Positions 32,796-44,326 of a stretch of DNA of 64,000 nucleotides are shown here, piece by piece. Under the pieces are notes generated by a model. It did not search any database, had not been told where the DNA came from, and saw only the letters and a program-made list of their open reading frames with translations. The DNA comes from Anisodus tanguticus (taxonomy: Eukaryota > Streptophyta > Magnoliopsida > Solanales > Solanaceae): positions 31,819,504-31,883,503 of the forward strand of contig CM067541.1 of the NCBI GenBank assembly GCA_034509755.1, given 5' to 3'. Each line of letters starts with the position of its first letter. Within the stretch, counting starts at the first letter, position 1. The position numbers and the translations under genes are program-made.

Positions 32796-34144
32796 TGATG
32801 TACCATGAAATCATAGTACATTTGATGTCTTTTACTTACACTTTTATTTATCTTAAAGTATATTTTATGTCATTTCTTAAGTATATGTGTTGTTTTGTAG
32901 GACAATGAATGCTGAGATGAAATACAAGCAAAAAGGAGCAAAAAGGCCAAAAACATGACATGCGAACCGCATGTCATGCTGCATGCAATATTTGCAGACC
33001 GTATATGTATCGCATACTACTGTAGGGAAACAGAAAAACTGATTCAAGAATTTAGCATTATTTTCGACATGACCTGCGAATCGCACATTAAGCGCATATC
33101 AAGTCACTGAAGAACAACATTTGGGCATCACCTGCGATATAAGAGCAAAGTTTGTGGATCGCAAGTCATGCCTGTGACATGGTTTGCGGTTTGCAGCCTG
33201 TGACACAGATGCATTTTTGTCCAATTTTGGAGCACAAATTTTGGAGGCTTTAAATACTTTCATAGGATTTTGTGCCACATTATTCCATATTAGTTTTGTA
33301 TTTCCAAGACTCAAATATTCCATTGTTCTAGTTTTTAAGCTTTTGAAGAGGATTTAACATCTTTGGATTCACATTCATCTTAGTTCTTAATTGCTTTGTA
33401 AGTTACAATGTTTTCATATCAATTTAATGCTTTTGTTTTAATTATCATGAGTAGCTAAATACTTAGCTAGGGTTGTGGACCTCAAAGGGTGTGACAAATG
33501 ATTTGGGTGTTTTAATGCTTGACTAGATTGAGTATCAATGTTATACTCCAAATGCTTCTTTATGTATTGATGCCAATGGTGGCCAACTTTGGTAGTGCCC
33601 ATAACCATTTGTTGCTTGAAAAAGAATACTTGGTGGGAAAAAGCATTAATGACATAGATTTAGGACTTTAACTCCTATCTAATACTCAGAACTAGGAATA
33701 GAATGGGTAATATGATAATTGAATAGGTGTATTGATTAGCACATCCTAGGGCTTGGAAAAGCATAGTGATGAAATTTATCACCTAGGTTGGAAAACTAGG
33801 TATAAACCTTTTATTGGCCCATAATCTAATATAATAGGCATACAATTGAAATTAAGCATAGCTCTAATTACATTAATTCACCTAGAGGGAACAGAACCCT
33901 AGTCCTCTCCTTACTTGAATTACAAATTTACAATTAGCTCATACTTGAATCAAATAGTAGTTCTTAATCAAAACAAACATTATTTCTCAACATTTTTGAA
34001 ATCTAGACTAAGTATCGATGTTTTCATTTAAATTGTACTTTTTCTCATTGTCTTCCCTGTGAGATTCGACCCCAACCATTGTTGGGTTCTATATTTGCAT
34101 CGATCACTTTACATCCTTTTCAGAGGTGTAATTTGGGCGTATCA
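32796..34144 (+). repeat. Athila-like 3' LTR
   Basis: The 1,349-bp partner of 20,720-22,076, TGATGTACC to GCGTATCA, directly followed by the AGCAT duplication. Confidence 0.92.
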
Positions 34145-34149
34145 AGCAT

Positions 34150-36389
34150 CAAAGATAAAGTACAATCCTTTCATATCCGGAAATCTAGCCAATTCATCAA
34201 CCACCGATTCAGTACAAGTCCATCCACAAAAAGAAATGAAATGATATATGTATGATTTGAATGCAACGCATATGCCAGGTATCTTTATCCTCCAGTATAC
34301 AAGTAGTCAAGTTTTTATTATAATTAGCACACCCACGGGGGACCTGTGAAGTCCATCTACCCCTCCAAAATTTCCCATTGGAACCAGCTCTTGGCTGAAT
34401 AATAATTCTTGCTGGCGTGCAACTCGTACCCCGCGTATCATCATTATCATCATCATCTCAGTGTTTCCATAATCTCATAAGTATTCGTACTTTTCTGGTC
34501 TATTGGACCCACAACATTTCCATACTACTCTCATATCAATAACATCAGAACCATGAGTGTATGAATGCAAATGACAATACGAGGTAGGAAATCATGATGT
34601 ATTGAGATGCAACCAAGTATAGAGATGATTATCACATGATTTCAAGAATACATCAAATATCATCAAAATACAATCAGGATATCATATCAAGCATGTGTGA
34701 TGAATAAGCACAACGATAACACGTATGTCGACGAGCCCACATAAATGGCGATAAGTCCAATCAATCAGCAATAGGAATCAACTCAAGGCTGATACCCCAA
34801 ATCACCATCATCACAGTTCAACACTGGTACCCACGCCACCGTTCATCACAACCGTTTGAGTGGGACCCCCAAACATGCCCAATATCCCTCAATATTTAAA
34901 ACTAATTAGGCACTTCCATCGAAGTCTTGTGAAAGTAAACCGCAGCCTACATCTGGGCCGAACTTGAGCCTCGAAGAGTCAAATCTCGGTGATATCCTTG
35001 CCCTTCCGCTGCGCCTCGTGATAATCAAAGTCTAATAACGTATATACTATCTGTTAATATAAAGCTTACATAACATCCAAGGACATAATTCTTAACAAAT
35101 CAAGACTTCAAATACCAACCTCGGGCCCACGTCATCAAGACTCAAACTTTACTACCTAAAAACTAAGAACACATACTAAGTAATCACATCCTTAAATTAA
35201 TTAAGAAACTATTCGCATTAGGAGCTTTAATTGAACAATATACAAAAAGTCCCAATTTGAAAACCCTAGAATGTTCTCCCAAATCAAATGGGTTTCTATT
35301 CTTAAATTAAACTCTACAACATGATTATCTAACATAGTGCATCACCCATTCATAATAATGAAATCAATCTAATCCATAAACACCCTTTAAATCAAGATTC
35401 AACTCTCTTATTCTTAAATGAAAGCCATAAATCATTTTACCCAATTCACATGCACAATCTATCACCATTAAAGGACTTAGAATCATGAAATCAAATCATA
35501 GGTTTGAATTCTTACCTCAAATAGAGGATTTGCTCTTAAAACATCAGAAACTCACTGGTGGCGGCACTAGGTACGAGAATACTATTTTTGAAAAAGTGAT
35601 CTAACCTAGGGAATTAAAAAGGACACCTGATCCAGTGATTTTGCCCCACTAGAGCAGACCCACTGCCGCATGAAATGATCTCGCTTAGGCGGTGTCACTT
35701 GACACCTTACCCCAATGCCATGGTAACCATGATCCCATAGAGGTGCACTCGCCCCTGCAGAATATCGCTCTGCAAGGGTAGAAACTCAACAAATCCTCAT
35801 AACCCACTTCTGCGAGCCATACTCCACAGAGGTGGATACGTAGGAGCGAACATAGTGTCGTTGAGGCGGAAACAAAACACTAGCAATAATGAAACTAAGC
35901 CAAAATTCCACAAAACACCCGAAACACTCACAATACCCACTGGACACAAACCAGGCATGCTCGCGTAAGGTATTCAGTGCTACGAACTCATTCGTACCCT
36001 CAAATTTTTCATTTAATCAAGTTAAGAGATACTTTTCAAAAGAATCTTCTGAAATAACCAAATATCCAAATTGTACAAATAAGGGCACAAAATACATCCA
36101 ATTGTCTCTAGAAGCGAACCGATGACTTGATTAAGTCATAAATGACCCTTTAGAGCTATAAAAGCTACGGAACCCGGAAACGAATCCATCTACTCAAAAG
36201 TCATCCGTGAGTAAAACTATCAGACTCCAAGGTTCTTATTTTTGGGTTTTTATCTGAAACTCATATAAATAGACCTCAAGAACCGTGCCACACATTCTTG
36301 CTCATCACAAACCTCACATAGAGACCACGGGAAGGGTAAACTATGTAATTAAAGGCCTTTAGCTAAAAATGACCGAACAAGTCGTTACA
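34150..36389 (-). repeat. Chromovirus 3' LTR, proximal segment
   Basis: It continues the LTR of 20,024-20,719 after the nested insertion. Its right end is GTCGTTACA on plus, so the minus strand begins TGTAACGACTTGTTCGG, which matches the start I recall for Tekay/Del-type LTRs of Solanaceae. To about 35,050 it aligns with 40,260-41,135. The remaining 1.3 kb has no partner because the other LTR is broken. The reconstructed LTR length is ~2.9 kb. Confidence 0.7.
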
Positions 36390-36469
36390 TCATATACTAA
36401 TTAAAATAATGTTCATCATCGGATAGAGAGAAAAGAACAAAGGAAATGTATTAGAGATAGTAAACAAGT

Positions 36470-36810
36470 TAGGCTGTATGTTGGACTTTGTTTCCCACAT
36501 CGCCTCCTCAACAGGGCAATGCTTCCACTAAACCTTCACAAAAGCTATCGAATTAGACCTGAGCTTCCTCACCTATCTGTCCAAAATAACCACAGGCCTC
36601 GAACTCCAAATTCTGATATAGCAATACGGAGTCCCACTGGATGATATAAGAACCATGGGCATGATCTTCTTCAACATGAACACATGGAAAACCAGATAGA
36701 CGCTTGAAAGACCTGGTGGTAGAGCAAACTCATATGCCACCTCCCCAATCCACTGAAGAACCTCAAAAGGTCCGATATACCTCGAACTCAACTTCTCTCT
36801 CTTGCCCAAA
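36470..36810 (-). pseudogene. Integrase C terminus and chromodomain remnant
   Basis: KLSSRYIGPFEVLQWIGEVA and the FALPPGLSSVYLVFHVFMLK block form the GPF/SH3-like end of a chromovirus integrase. After a short gap, VRKLRSNSIAFVKV, a stop, then W..CPVEEAMWET represent the chromodomain (aromatic and acidic ligand positions partly kept). The chromodomain targets integration to heterochromatin. The 1-bp and stop defects show decay. It assigns the element to the Tekay/Del chromoviruses. Confidence 0.82.
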
Positions 36811-37640
36811 CCTCATCACACCCTTCAAGGGTGAAACCTTAAGAAGAACTCTATCCATACCATAAACTCTAAGTCTCGGGCCTTCCGGTCCGCATAATCC
36901 TTCTACCTGCTCTAAAGAATCCCTCAACCAATCGGTACCCCAAGGATGAACCTTGAACACATCAAACCAACCAATGGAAGAATGACATATCCTACCATAC
37001 AAGGCCTCGAATGGTACTATATCAATACTGGAGTGATAGCTATTATTGTACGTAAACTCTACCAAAGGTAAGAACTTGTCCCAATGACCACCAAAATCAA
37101 TAACATAGGCTTGTAACATGTCCTCCAATACCTGAATAGTCTGCTCGCACTGACCGTCGATCTGAGGGTGAAATATTGTACTGAGATCCAAGCGAGTACC
37201 CAACTCTCTCTACAAAGTCCGCCAGAAATGTGAAGTAAACTAAGTACCCCAATCCGAGATGATAGAAATAGGAACCCATGAAGACGAACAATCTCACATA
37301 TGTAGATCTTAACCAACTTCTTTGCATTATAAGTCATCTGGACTGGAATGAAATACGCGAACTTGGTCAATCTATCAAAAATGACCCAAATAGCATCAAA
37401 CTTGTCGAAGGTCTTGGGCAACCCAAGAACAAAATTCATGGCAATCCTCTCCCACTTCTACAAAGGAATGGGCATCCTCTGAGACAGACCACCAAGTCGC
37501 TGGTGCTCATACTTGACTTGTTAACAATTTTGACATCGAGACACAAACTCAATAATGTCTCTTCATCCTCACCCACTAATAAAGCTGCCTCAGGTCACAG
37601 TACATCTTAGTAGCACCTGGATGAATCGAATATCTAGAGC
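36763..37640 (-). pseudogene. Chromovirus integrase pseudogene
   Basis: The zinc-binding part (GATKMYCDLRQLY, C..C in SRCQNC) is at ~37,480-37,620. The core begins with MNFVLGLPKTFDKFDAIWVI and DRLTKFAYFIPVQM, and the second catalytic region is broken by a frameshift near 37,200. The third part is QIDGQCEQTIQVLEDMLQAY (catalytic Glu region), followed by HWDKFLPLVEFTYNNSYHSS and PFEALYGRICHSS. Frame breaks at about 37,200 and stops upstream inactivate it. Confidence 0.87.
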
Positions 37641-37899
37641 TGTAGGTCTCTTCCATAATCAATCTAGTCAAATCACTAACACGAGGAACACACTCTACCC
37701 TTGATCCTCAACACCCCTCACTATCAATCATGGCTTTCTTAGCCTCACCACTCATCATCTTATCTCAAATTTTGCACAACTTCACATCATTATACTCGTG
37801 GGCCTGAATCTGATCCAAAAAAGACTACCTCACCATAATAAAAGCCAAAATCCTACCCGGATTCGAAATATCAAGCCTCACAAAATGATTGGATAGAGA

Positions 37900-39128
37900 C
37901 TGGACCTTCAATGCCAAATGACACTTAGAAGTGATCAAGCGAGCTAAACTACCCATGCTGACTGCCTTTCAGCTCAAGGCATCTGCCATCACATTAGCCT
38001 TGCCTGGATAATACAAAATAGTCATGTCATAATATTTTAACAACTCCATCTACCAACGCTGCCTAGAATTCAACTCCCTCTGATTAAACACGTACTGAAG
38101 ATTGCGGTGGTCGGTATACACCTCACAATGGATACCATAAAGATAATTCCTCTAAAGCTTTAAGGCAAACACAACGACATCCAACTCTAAATCATGAATA
38201 GGGTAATTCTTCTCGTGCACCTTCAATTGCCTTGATGCATAATAAATAACCTTACCCTCCTTTATCAACACATAGCCCAACTTGATCCTCGAAGCATCAC
38301 AATATATGGTAAATTCTTTCCCCTCCACCAGAAGGGACAAAATCGGGGTTATGGTAAAAAAGACTTGAGTTTTTGAAAGCGCTCCTCACACACGTCGGAC
38401 CACTGAAATGGTACCTCATTCTGAGTCAAATGTATCAGATAAGAAGCGATAGAAGAGAATCCCTTATTAAACCGACGATAGTTACTAGAAAGACCCACAA
38501 AACTTCGAATCTCTATCACAGAAGTCGATCTAGGCCCGTCCCTGACTACCTCTATCTTCTTAGGATCAACCATAATCCCATCCTTAAACACCACGTGTCT
38601 TAGAAATGCCATGGAACTCAACTAAAACTCACAATTCGAGAACTTAGCATACAACTTATTCTCCTTTAATAACCCAAGAACCACTCTCAAATGCTGCTCA
38701 TAGTCCTCCCGACTCTTTGAATAGACCAAGATGTCACTAATGAGTACAATCACAAAAGAATTAAAATATTTCTTAAATATCCCATTCATCAAGTTCATGA
38801 ATGTTGCAGGGGCATTAGTAAGCCCAAAGGACATCACTAGGAACTCGTAATGACCATAATAAGTCCGGAAAGCAGTCTTGGGCACATCCTTGGCCTGAAT
38901 CTTCAACTGGTGATACCCGAACCTCAAGTCAATCTTCGAAAACACTTAAGCACCCTGAAGTTGGTCGAACAGGTCATCAATATGATGGATCAAATACTTG
39001 TTTCTAATGGTGACCTAGATCAACTGCCTATAATCAATGCACATACGTATGGTCGGATATACGCCCCCTGGGCAAAACCATCAAGAACACTTAACCATCT
39101 GACCAGAGTGTTCTATAGATTAGAGTAG
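37900..39128 (-). pseudogene. Chromovirus reverse transcriptase-RNase H pseudogene
   Basis: The N-terminal CIDYRQLI, VTIRNKYLIHHIDDLFDQLQ and FSKIDLRFGYHQLKIQ are recognisable, then TAFRTYYGHYEFLVMSFGLT and NAPATFMNLMNGIFKKYF. The catalytic box, normally F(I/V)DDIL, reads LISDILVYSK, so one catalytic aspartate is replaced by serine. RNase H has EFTIYCDASRIKLGYVL and VIYYASRQLKVHEKNYP. Stops and frame breaks are scattered. The loss of an active-site Asp alone would abolish polymerase activity. Confidence 0.87.
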
Positions 39129-39129
39129 C

Positions 39130-39540
39130 AATAAATCCAAGATAATCTTGGGCTGGCCCCATCTCCTTCTCAAGCAACTCGTCCTGAGGCTCAATATATG
39201 ACTCAAGGGTCTCTAATCTAGCATGAGCATAATCGGCTCACTATGCCCCACCCAAACTAGTGTCGCTCCTCTAGCTCTACTTCGGCCCCGAGCACGTCCA
39301 CTACCTCGATCGCGCACGACATGTGCCGGTTCCAGTGCCTCCTCCCTTACTGCATCGGCACGAGTCCTCACACTCTGTGATAGAATAGGAACAAAGGTCA
39401 GAAACCAATTTGATTCAACTTAGCACAAAAGGAATGAAGAAAGTGAAATTTCCTAAATGCCTCATAGCCTCTTAAAGATAAGTACATACGTCTCTGCACC
39501 GATCCTCAAGACTCTATTAGACATTGCTCTTGTATTTAAG
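39130..39540 (-). pseudogene. Chromovirus gag N-terminal remnant joined to RT
   Basis: On the minus strand, RTRADAVREEALEPAHVVRD then GSGRGRGRSRARGAT gives the Arg/Gly-rich N terminus of a Tekay-type gag, ending with PQDELLEKEMG. Within about 100 bp the sequence passes to RT (RGRISDHTYVCIDYRQL). The capsid, zinc knuckle and protease (about 2 kb in complete elements) are missing, so a large internal deletion fuses gag to RT. Confidence 0.7.
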
Positions 39541-39555
39541 ACTGTTTAACCTAAA

Positions 39556-39567
39556 GCTTTGATACCA
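39556..39567 (-). promoter_or_regulatory. Chromovirus primer-binding site (tRNA-Met)
   Basis: TGGTATCAAAGC on the minus strand, four bases after the LTR end (..GATCGTGACA). One mismatch to the initiator tRNA-Met complement. Confidence 0.8.
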
Positions 39568-39571
39568 ACTT

Positions 39572-41135
39572 TGTCACGATCCCTTTTAGGGATCATGGTA
39601 GCACATACACAATTCTCACCGGTAGGCAAACCACACTAGAATCATTCATATGATATAATATAAATAAAAGCTGAAAGATAAGAAAATACTATAAAATCTG
39701 TCTCATGAAATAAATGCGGAAAAAAGTCTAAGAAACAAACATATCCCTAAAAGTCCGGTCTGTGAATACAAGAGCGCTAGTAATTCGATACAAGTCTGAA
39801 AGCCAAGGGCAACATAGTGCCAAAACTGAATATCCATAATGAAAAATCTATGAATGTGTCTCCAGAATCAAGTAAAGACATAGAATAAGATATAAGCATT
39901 CTGAGGCATGCCGGAAGAAACATCCTCACCCTGAAATGCTGAAATCTACATGCCCGAACTCAAACTCGAGCTCGCGAACTGGTAGTGAGATCTGTATCTG
40001 TATAAAGAAAAGATACAACAAGTGTAGCATGAGTACACAACGTACCCCCATAGACATCATAGGCCGACAACGATGAAACATGTGCAAAAAGAGATAAATA
40101 GCAAGTTGACACCAAATAGTCCAATACTAGATAGTTCAATAATCCAGGTAATGACACATTATCGACAGAAGAGTTCACATAGGTCACATATCACCTTATT
40201 TAAGTAAGATTCATAATCACTTAAGTCATCCAATTTCAGAAGAGTTCAATAACCGTAAACCAAATATCAAAGAGCAAGTACAATCTTTCATATCCAAAAA
40301 TCTAGCCAAGTCATCAACCATCAATCCAGTATAAGTCCATCCACCAATAATCAATGAAATGATATGAATGCAATGCATACGTCAGGTACCTTTATCCTCA
40401 ATTATACAGGAATATAAAGTTTTTATTATGATCAGTACACCCATAGGAGACCCGCAAAGTTCATATACCCCTCAAAATTTCCCATTGTAGCCCAGCTCTT
40501 GGCTGAATAATAATTGTTTCAGGCAAGCAATTCGTACCCCGCATATCATCATCTCAGTGTTGTCATAATCTCATAAGTATTCGTACCTTTCTAGTCTTTT
40601 GATCCCACAATATTTCCATACCACTCTCATAACAATATCATTAGAACTATGAGTGTACAAATGCAAATGACGATACGAGGCAATAATTCATGATGTATTA
40701 AGATGCAACCAAGTATAGAGATGATTATCACATGCTTTCAAGAATATATAAAATATCATCCAAATACAATTAGGATATCGTATGAAGCATGTGTGATGAA
40801 TTAGCACAATAATAATAAGTATGGCGACGAGCCCACATAAATGGTGACAAGCCCAATCAATCAGCAGTCGGAATCAGCTTAAGGCTAATTCCCAAATCAC
40901 ACATCATCACATTTCAACAGCGGTACCCACTAAATCGTTCATCATAATCATTTGAGTGGGACCCCAAACAAACCCAATAGCCCTCAATATTTATACCTAA
41001 TTACGCACTTCTATCAAAGTATTGTGAAAGTAAACCGTAGCCTACCTTTGGGCCGAACGGAGCCTCAAATAGTCAAATCTTAGTGATAGCATTTCCCTTC
41101 CGCTAAGCCTCGTGATAATTGAAGTCTAATCATAC
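39572..41135 (-). repeat. Chromovirus 5' LTR (truncated)
   Basis: Aligns with 20,024-20,719 and 34,150-35,050. The match fades after TCGTGATAATTGAAGTCTAAT, about 41,120. The outer ~1.3 kb of the LTR is missing. Confidence 0.85.
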
Positions 41136-42358
41136 TTATATTATCTTAGAGAAACGGATGTATGTTAAGGCAAATTATTTCCTTCTTTTGGCATGTTCCA
41201 TGTAACAAAATACAACTGTGATATTATTCCATAAATTGTTCTACTCTTAGTAGTTGGGGATATTCCTGTTATTGATTCCTATGTTAAAAGCATGTCTAAA
41301 TATGTTCCTAAATCCCTATTGAGGTATCGGGAAAATATGTTAATATTTCCGATGTTAGACGAATGAACAAAGTTGTTATGTCATTCGATAAGTTCAAAAT
41401 ATTTTATTGTCATTCATGCATTTGCATTATATTCATGTATTACCCTGGACCCACATGTGTTATATACACTATTGTATGGTATCAATATATATATATATAT
41501 ATATATGTATAGGATGGGGAAAAGGGAATGGCGTTATATACGCGTCACCACCTGCAGTTGGTACATATATCACGAAAAGAAAGATGCCCATGTGAGGCCA
41601 ATATTGATGCCCATGTGAGGCCAATATTGATGCCCTTGTGTGGCCAATATGATATGATACCCTTGTGTGGCCGATATGAAATGATGCCCACAGAGGTTGT
41701 TATGGAAAGGAAGATGCCCTTGTGTGGCCAATATTTATATGTATACCGCATTTGCATTGTGCATAACATTTAGACATATGTATTAGGGCCCTCACAGGCA
41801 TTTACTGTTGGTTAGCCATTTTTATCGACTGTTTCTATCAGCTATCGTTGTCGACTATTTCTGTTTCAGATTATTATGTATCTCTGTGATGATATTTCTT
41901 AAGCCTGGCATACTCGGTACATCATTCGTACTGACGTCCCTTTTATCGGGGGACGCTGCGTTTCATGCCCGCAGTTTCACATAGGCAAAGAGATGATCCA
42001 TGTTAGTAGGTTGCTGACCCAGCGGATTTTGGAGCACTCCCCTTGTTTCGGAGTGTCGGTCTAATCTTGGTACGATAAATTTTGTTTGTATATATGGGTA
42101 TGGAGGGGCCTTGTCCCGACCTTTGATGTTGCTACTCTTAAAGGCTTGTAGACAGATGTCTTGTGTATAGTAGTCATGTATGGTATTGTCAGCCTTGGGG
42201 GTGTATATATATAAGTTGGTTTTATGGTTAAGATTTTCCATAATCCTTTTTTGGCTTAGTCCATATTTAAATATGAATAGGTGTTAACTGTATGATTAGT
42301 GGTACCTGACAGGTAAGGTTCGGGTGCCCGTCGCGGGCCTCCGGTTTGGGTCATGACA
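41136..42358 (+). repeat. Chromovirus-type LTR in plus orientation, probably 5'-truncated
   Basis: It ends with GGTTTGGGTCATGACA, the usual 3' end of Solanaceae Tekay/Del LTRs. It contains the segments ACATCATTCGTACTGACGTCCC and GGGGACGCTGCGTTTCATGC in shortened form that I recall from that LTR. No primer-binding site follows, so it is a 3' or solo LTR. The left junction with the minus-strand LTR is approximate. It holds an AT run (41,485-41,506) and a tandem repeat (41,580-41,740). Confidence 0.6.
41580..41740 (+). repeat. Tandem repeat of a ~26-bp unit inside an LTR
   Basis: Units of the form GATGCCCATGTGAGGCCAATATT occur about six times, with variants CCCTTGTGTGGCC and CCGATATGAAAT. The first two units are identical. 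The array lies in the LTR upstream of the R region. Confidence 0.8.
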
Positions 42359-43099
42359 AACTAAGGAAGAATTTGCAAATTTACAAAACCTGGCGGGCAA
42401 ATTTTCCATCTAGAAGATTTTCAAGAATTAATTTACTTGTTCTCATGATAAGTTGATTACACCAGCTAATGTTAGAATTGAATTCCCTAAATTCTGAAAA
42501 ATATAAAAGGTGAATAAGAGTTCGTTCACCTGCAATGTGATATCTTAAATAGATGCATCTATGAGACGGTCACATGTGCGTTTATTGTCAACCTACAATT
42601 TGACATTTACGAAGTTGCTTGCTCAAAATAATTGAGTTGAGAGTACAATTTTCAGATTATGTAATCAAGACAATTCATTTTGATAATGTTAGTTGATATT
42701 CAAACTAGTTTAGCGTTGAATGCCCTCCAATAGATAGCAAAACCATTGCTTATGAGAATAAAATTTCATGTGTTGATCTGAGATATGATATATTGCATAC
42801 AACGACGTTTGTATGTTTCACAAAAATAAATTATGATAAATTCTCCCCTCATAATTGGTTTCAAGGTCAGAAACCAAATGTTTTCATCTAATAGTTTTTT
42901 GTTGAGCGGTATATGATTAATGAATCTACCACGATGCACACAAATGGATTCCCCAAAGAAGGTGGAAATGTATGTTATTTTTTCTAGCATAAGGGGGGGG
43001 GGGGGGAGAATAAACAGTTAAGAAATATGTTGTGAATTATCATCAGTATGATCCTCGTTCAAACAATAATTCAAGTCAAATGCTAGAAGCATTTGCTGA

Positions 43100-43920
43100 C
43101 TTAACTATTTCATATTTCAGCTGCAAGATGCTCCTAAATGTCCCTGAAAGACAGGGTTTACAACATGTGTGAAGCATGGTAGACAAATCGGTTCCAAATA
43201 ATAATCCTTGAAAAAAGAGAAGACAAATTGATCATAATAAGGAGGCAATGTGCTCTTGAAGAGCCTGCGACATAACACATCATAAATCCTCACACGAGGT
43301 TCAAGTACCTGAAAATTGATGAAGTGATAAGATCTCAATAAGTTATGTCTAATTGCAAATTGATACAAAATGATGTCTCGTCGATGATAACTTTGATACA
43401 ATATAGTGCCAATATTGTATAATATTATGAGGATCTGAATTCTACGTCTCTTAAAGCATGTTGATGTAGAAATAATTATCAAGTAGATGCATCTTGGTAA
43501 GGGTAAATTTACTGGACCTGCAGTCCTGACATCAGAAGATGTCATATAAATTAAATACTAAATGAAAATTGTCTTAGCCTATATGGTTTACGTGATAAAA
43601 TTTACATGATTTTTTTTTTGAAGGATTCAAAATGCATGAAGCATATACAAGTTATTGAAAAACTTGTTTGTAATCCTTAAACTGATTAAATGAACTAAGA
43701 TTGATGTACTGAAATCACCTTAGTAAATATTTATTATGAGGGGTACAAAGATGACTCTGTTTACCCTTATCCCTTTATGATATTCAAAATCTTTCATAAT
43801 GTTGTGCAAGTTGCTGACTTGAATATTATTGTAGCTTTTTGAAGAGTTTTCGAAAAGCAGTAGACTACCTGCTAAAAGAAGTTGAAATGAGCAAATTAGA
43901 TTGGTCCTGAAGTACCATAT
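43100..43920 (+). pseudogene. Copia RT remnant, heavily frameshifted
   Basis: Short pieces match the order of a plant copia RT in different plus frames: GRQIGSK, SHEVQVPEN, KISISYV and VDDNFDT near 43,170-43,390. KMHEAYTSY, LSKYLL and a degenerate VQVADLNIIV segment are near 43,630-43,840. No frame exceeds ~30 codons. The longest ORF here is on the opposite strand (43,117-43,545) and is only the shadow of this remnant. Confidence 0.55.
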
Positions 43921-43950
43921 ATTTGTTCAATTGATGCATTTATTTATCTT

Positions 43951-44326
43951 GCTATAACTATGAGCATGATATAATTTCTTCCTTACATGGAGATACTTAA
44001 ATAAGATCAATTTCTTATTGTTGATTTGATGAGACCATTTTTTCCAAAATTAGTGGGGGAGAATAATGAAATAAAAGGAAACTTTTGTGGAATAACCCAT
44101 CATTGTCTCATCTTGATCGATGTGCTTCTATTTGTGATGCTATAACTATGAGCATGATATAATTTCTTCCTTACATGGAGATACTTAAATAAGATCAATT
44201 TCTTATTGTCGATTTGATGAGACCATTTTTTCCAAAATTAGTGGGGGAGAATAATGAAATAAAAGGAAACTTTTGTGGAATAACCCATCATTGTCTCATC
44301 TTGATCGATATGCTTCTATTTGTGAG
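43951..44326 (+). repeat. 188-bp tandem duplication
   Basis: 43,951-44,138 and 44,139-44,326 are adjacent direct copies, starting GCTATAACTATGAGCATGAT and differing at only about two positions (TTGTTG/TTGTCG and CGATGTGC/CGATATGC). Each unit includes AAAATTAGTGGGGGAGAATAA. The near-identity within an otherwise decayed element indicates a recent event. Confidence 0.9.

Larger units (their letters stand above)
20720..34144 (+). mobile_element. Complete Athila-like Ty3/gypsy retrotransposon
   Basis: 13,425 bp, plus strand, with LTRs of 1,357 and 1,349 bp and an exact AGCAT duplication. Internal order: primer-binding site related to tRNA-Asp, gag, protease, reverse transcriptase, RNase H, integrase, then a 1.9-kb extra ORF region after pol, and a TTTGGGGGTG polypurine tract. 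Gag, the tRNA-Asp-type site and the post-pol ORF fit the Athila/Tat side of gypsy. A SINE lies within the RT. Multiple frameshifts make it non-autonomous now. Confidence 0.92.
20024..41135 (-). mobile_element. Ty3/gypsy chromovirus (Tekay/Del-like), nested and rearranged
   Basis: A minus-strand element. The 3' LTR is at the left (20,024-20,719 plus 34,150-36,389), split by a younger gypsy. Coding sequence runs 36,480-39,423. The primer-binding site is at 39,556-39,567 and the 5' LTR starts at 39,572. Both LTR inner ends read TGTCA.GA.CC on plus. The 5' LTR can be aligned with its partner only to about 41,135, where it is replaced by an LTR in the opposite orientation. The outer end of the element is therefore lost and no target duplication can be read. 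The chromodomain places it among chromoviruses. Confidence 0.85.

Noticed and set aside
41580..41740. CRISPR-like spaced direct repeats
   Set aside because: The units are contiguous degenerate tandem repeats without unique spacers, inside a plant retrotransposon LTR.
42987..43006. G homopolymer as a functional polypurine tract
   Set aside because: It lies in the middle of a decayed copia coding region with no LTR next to it. More likely slippage or sequencing expansion, as are the similar runs at ~16,960 and ~61,340.
43117..43545. 142-codon minus-strand ORF
   Set aside because: The plus strand carries short pieces of copia RT here in the right order. The minus frame has no motif and is an antisense shadow.
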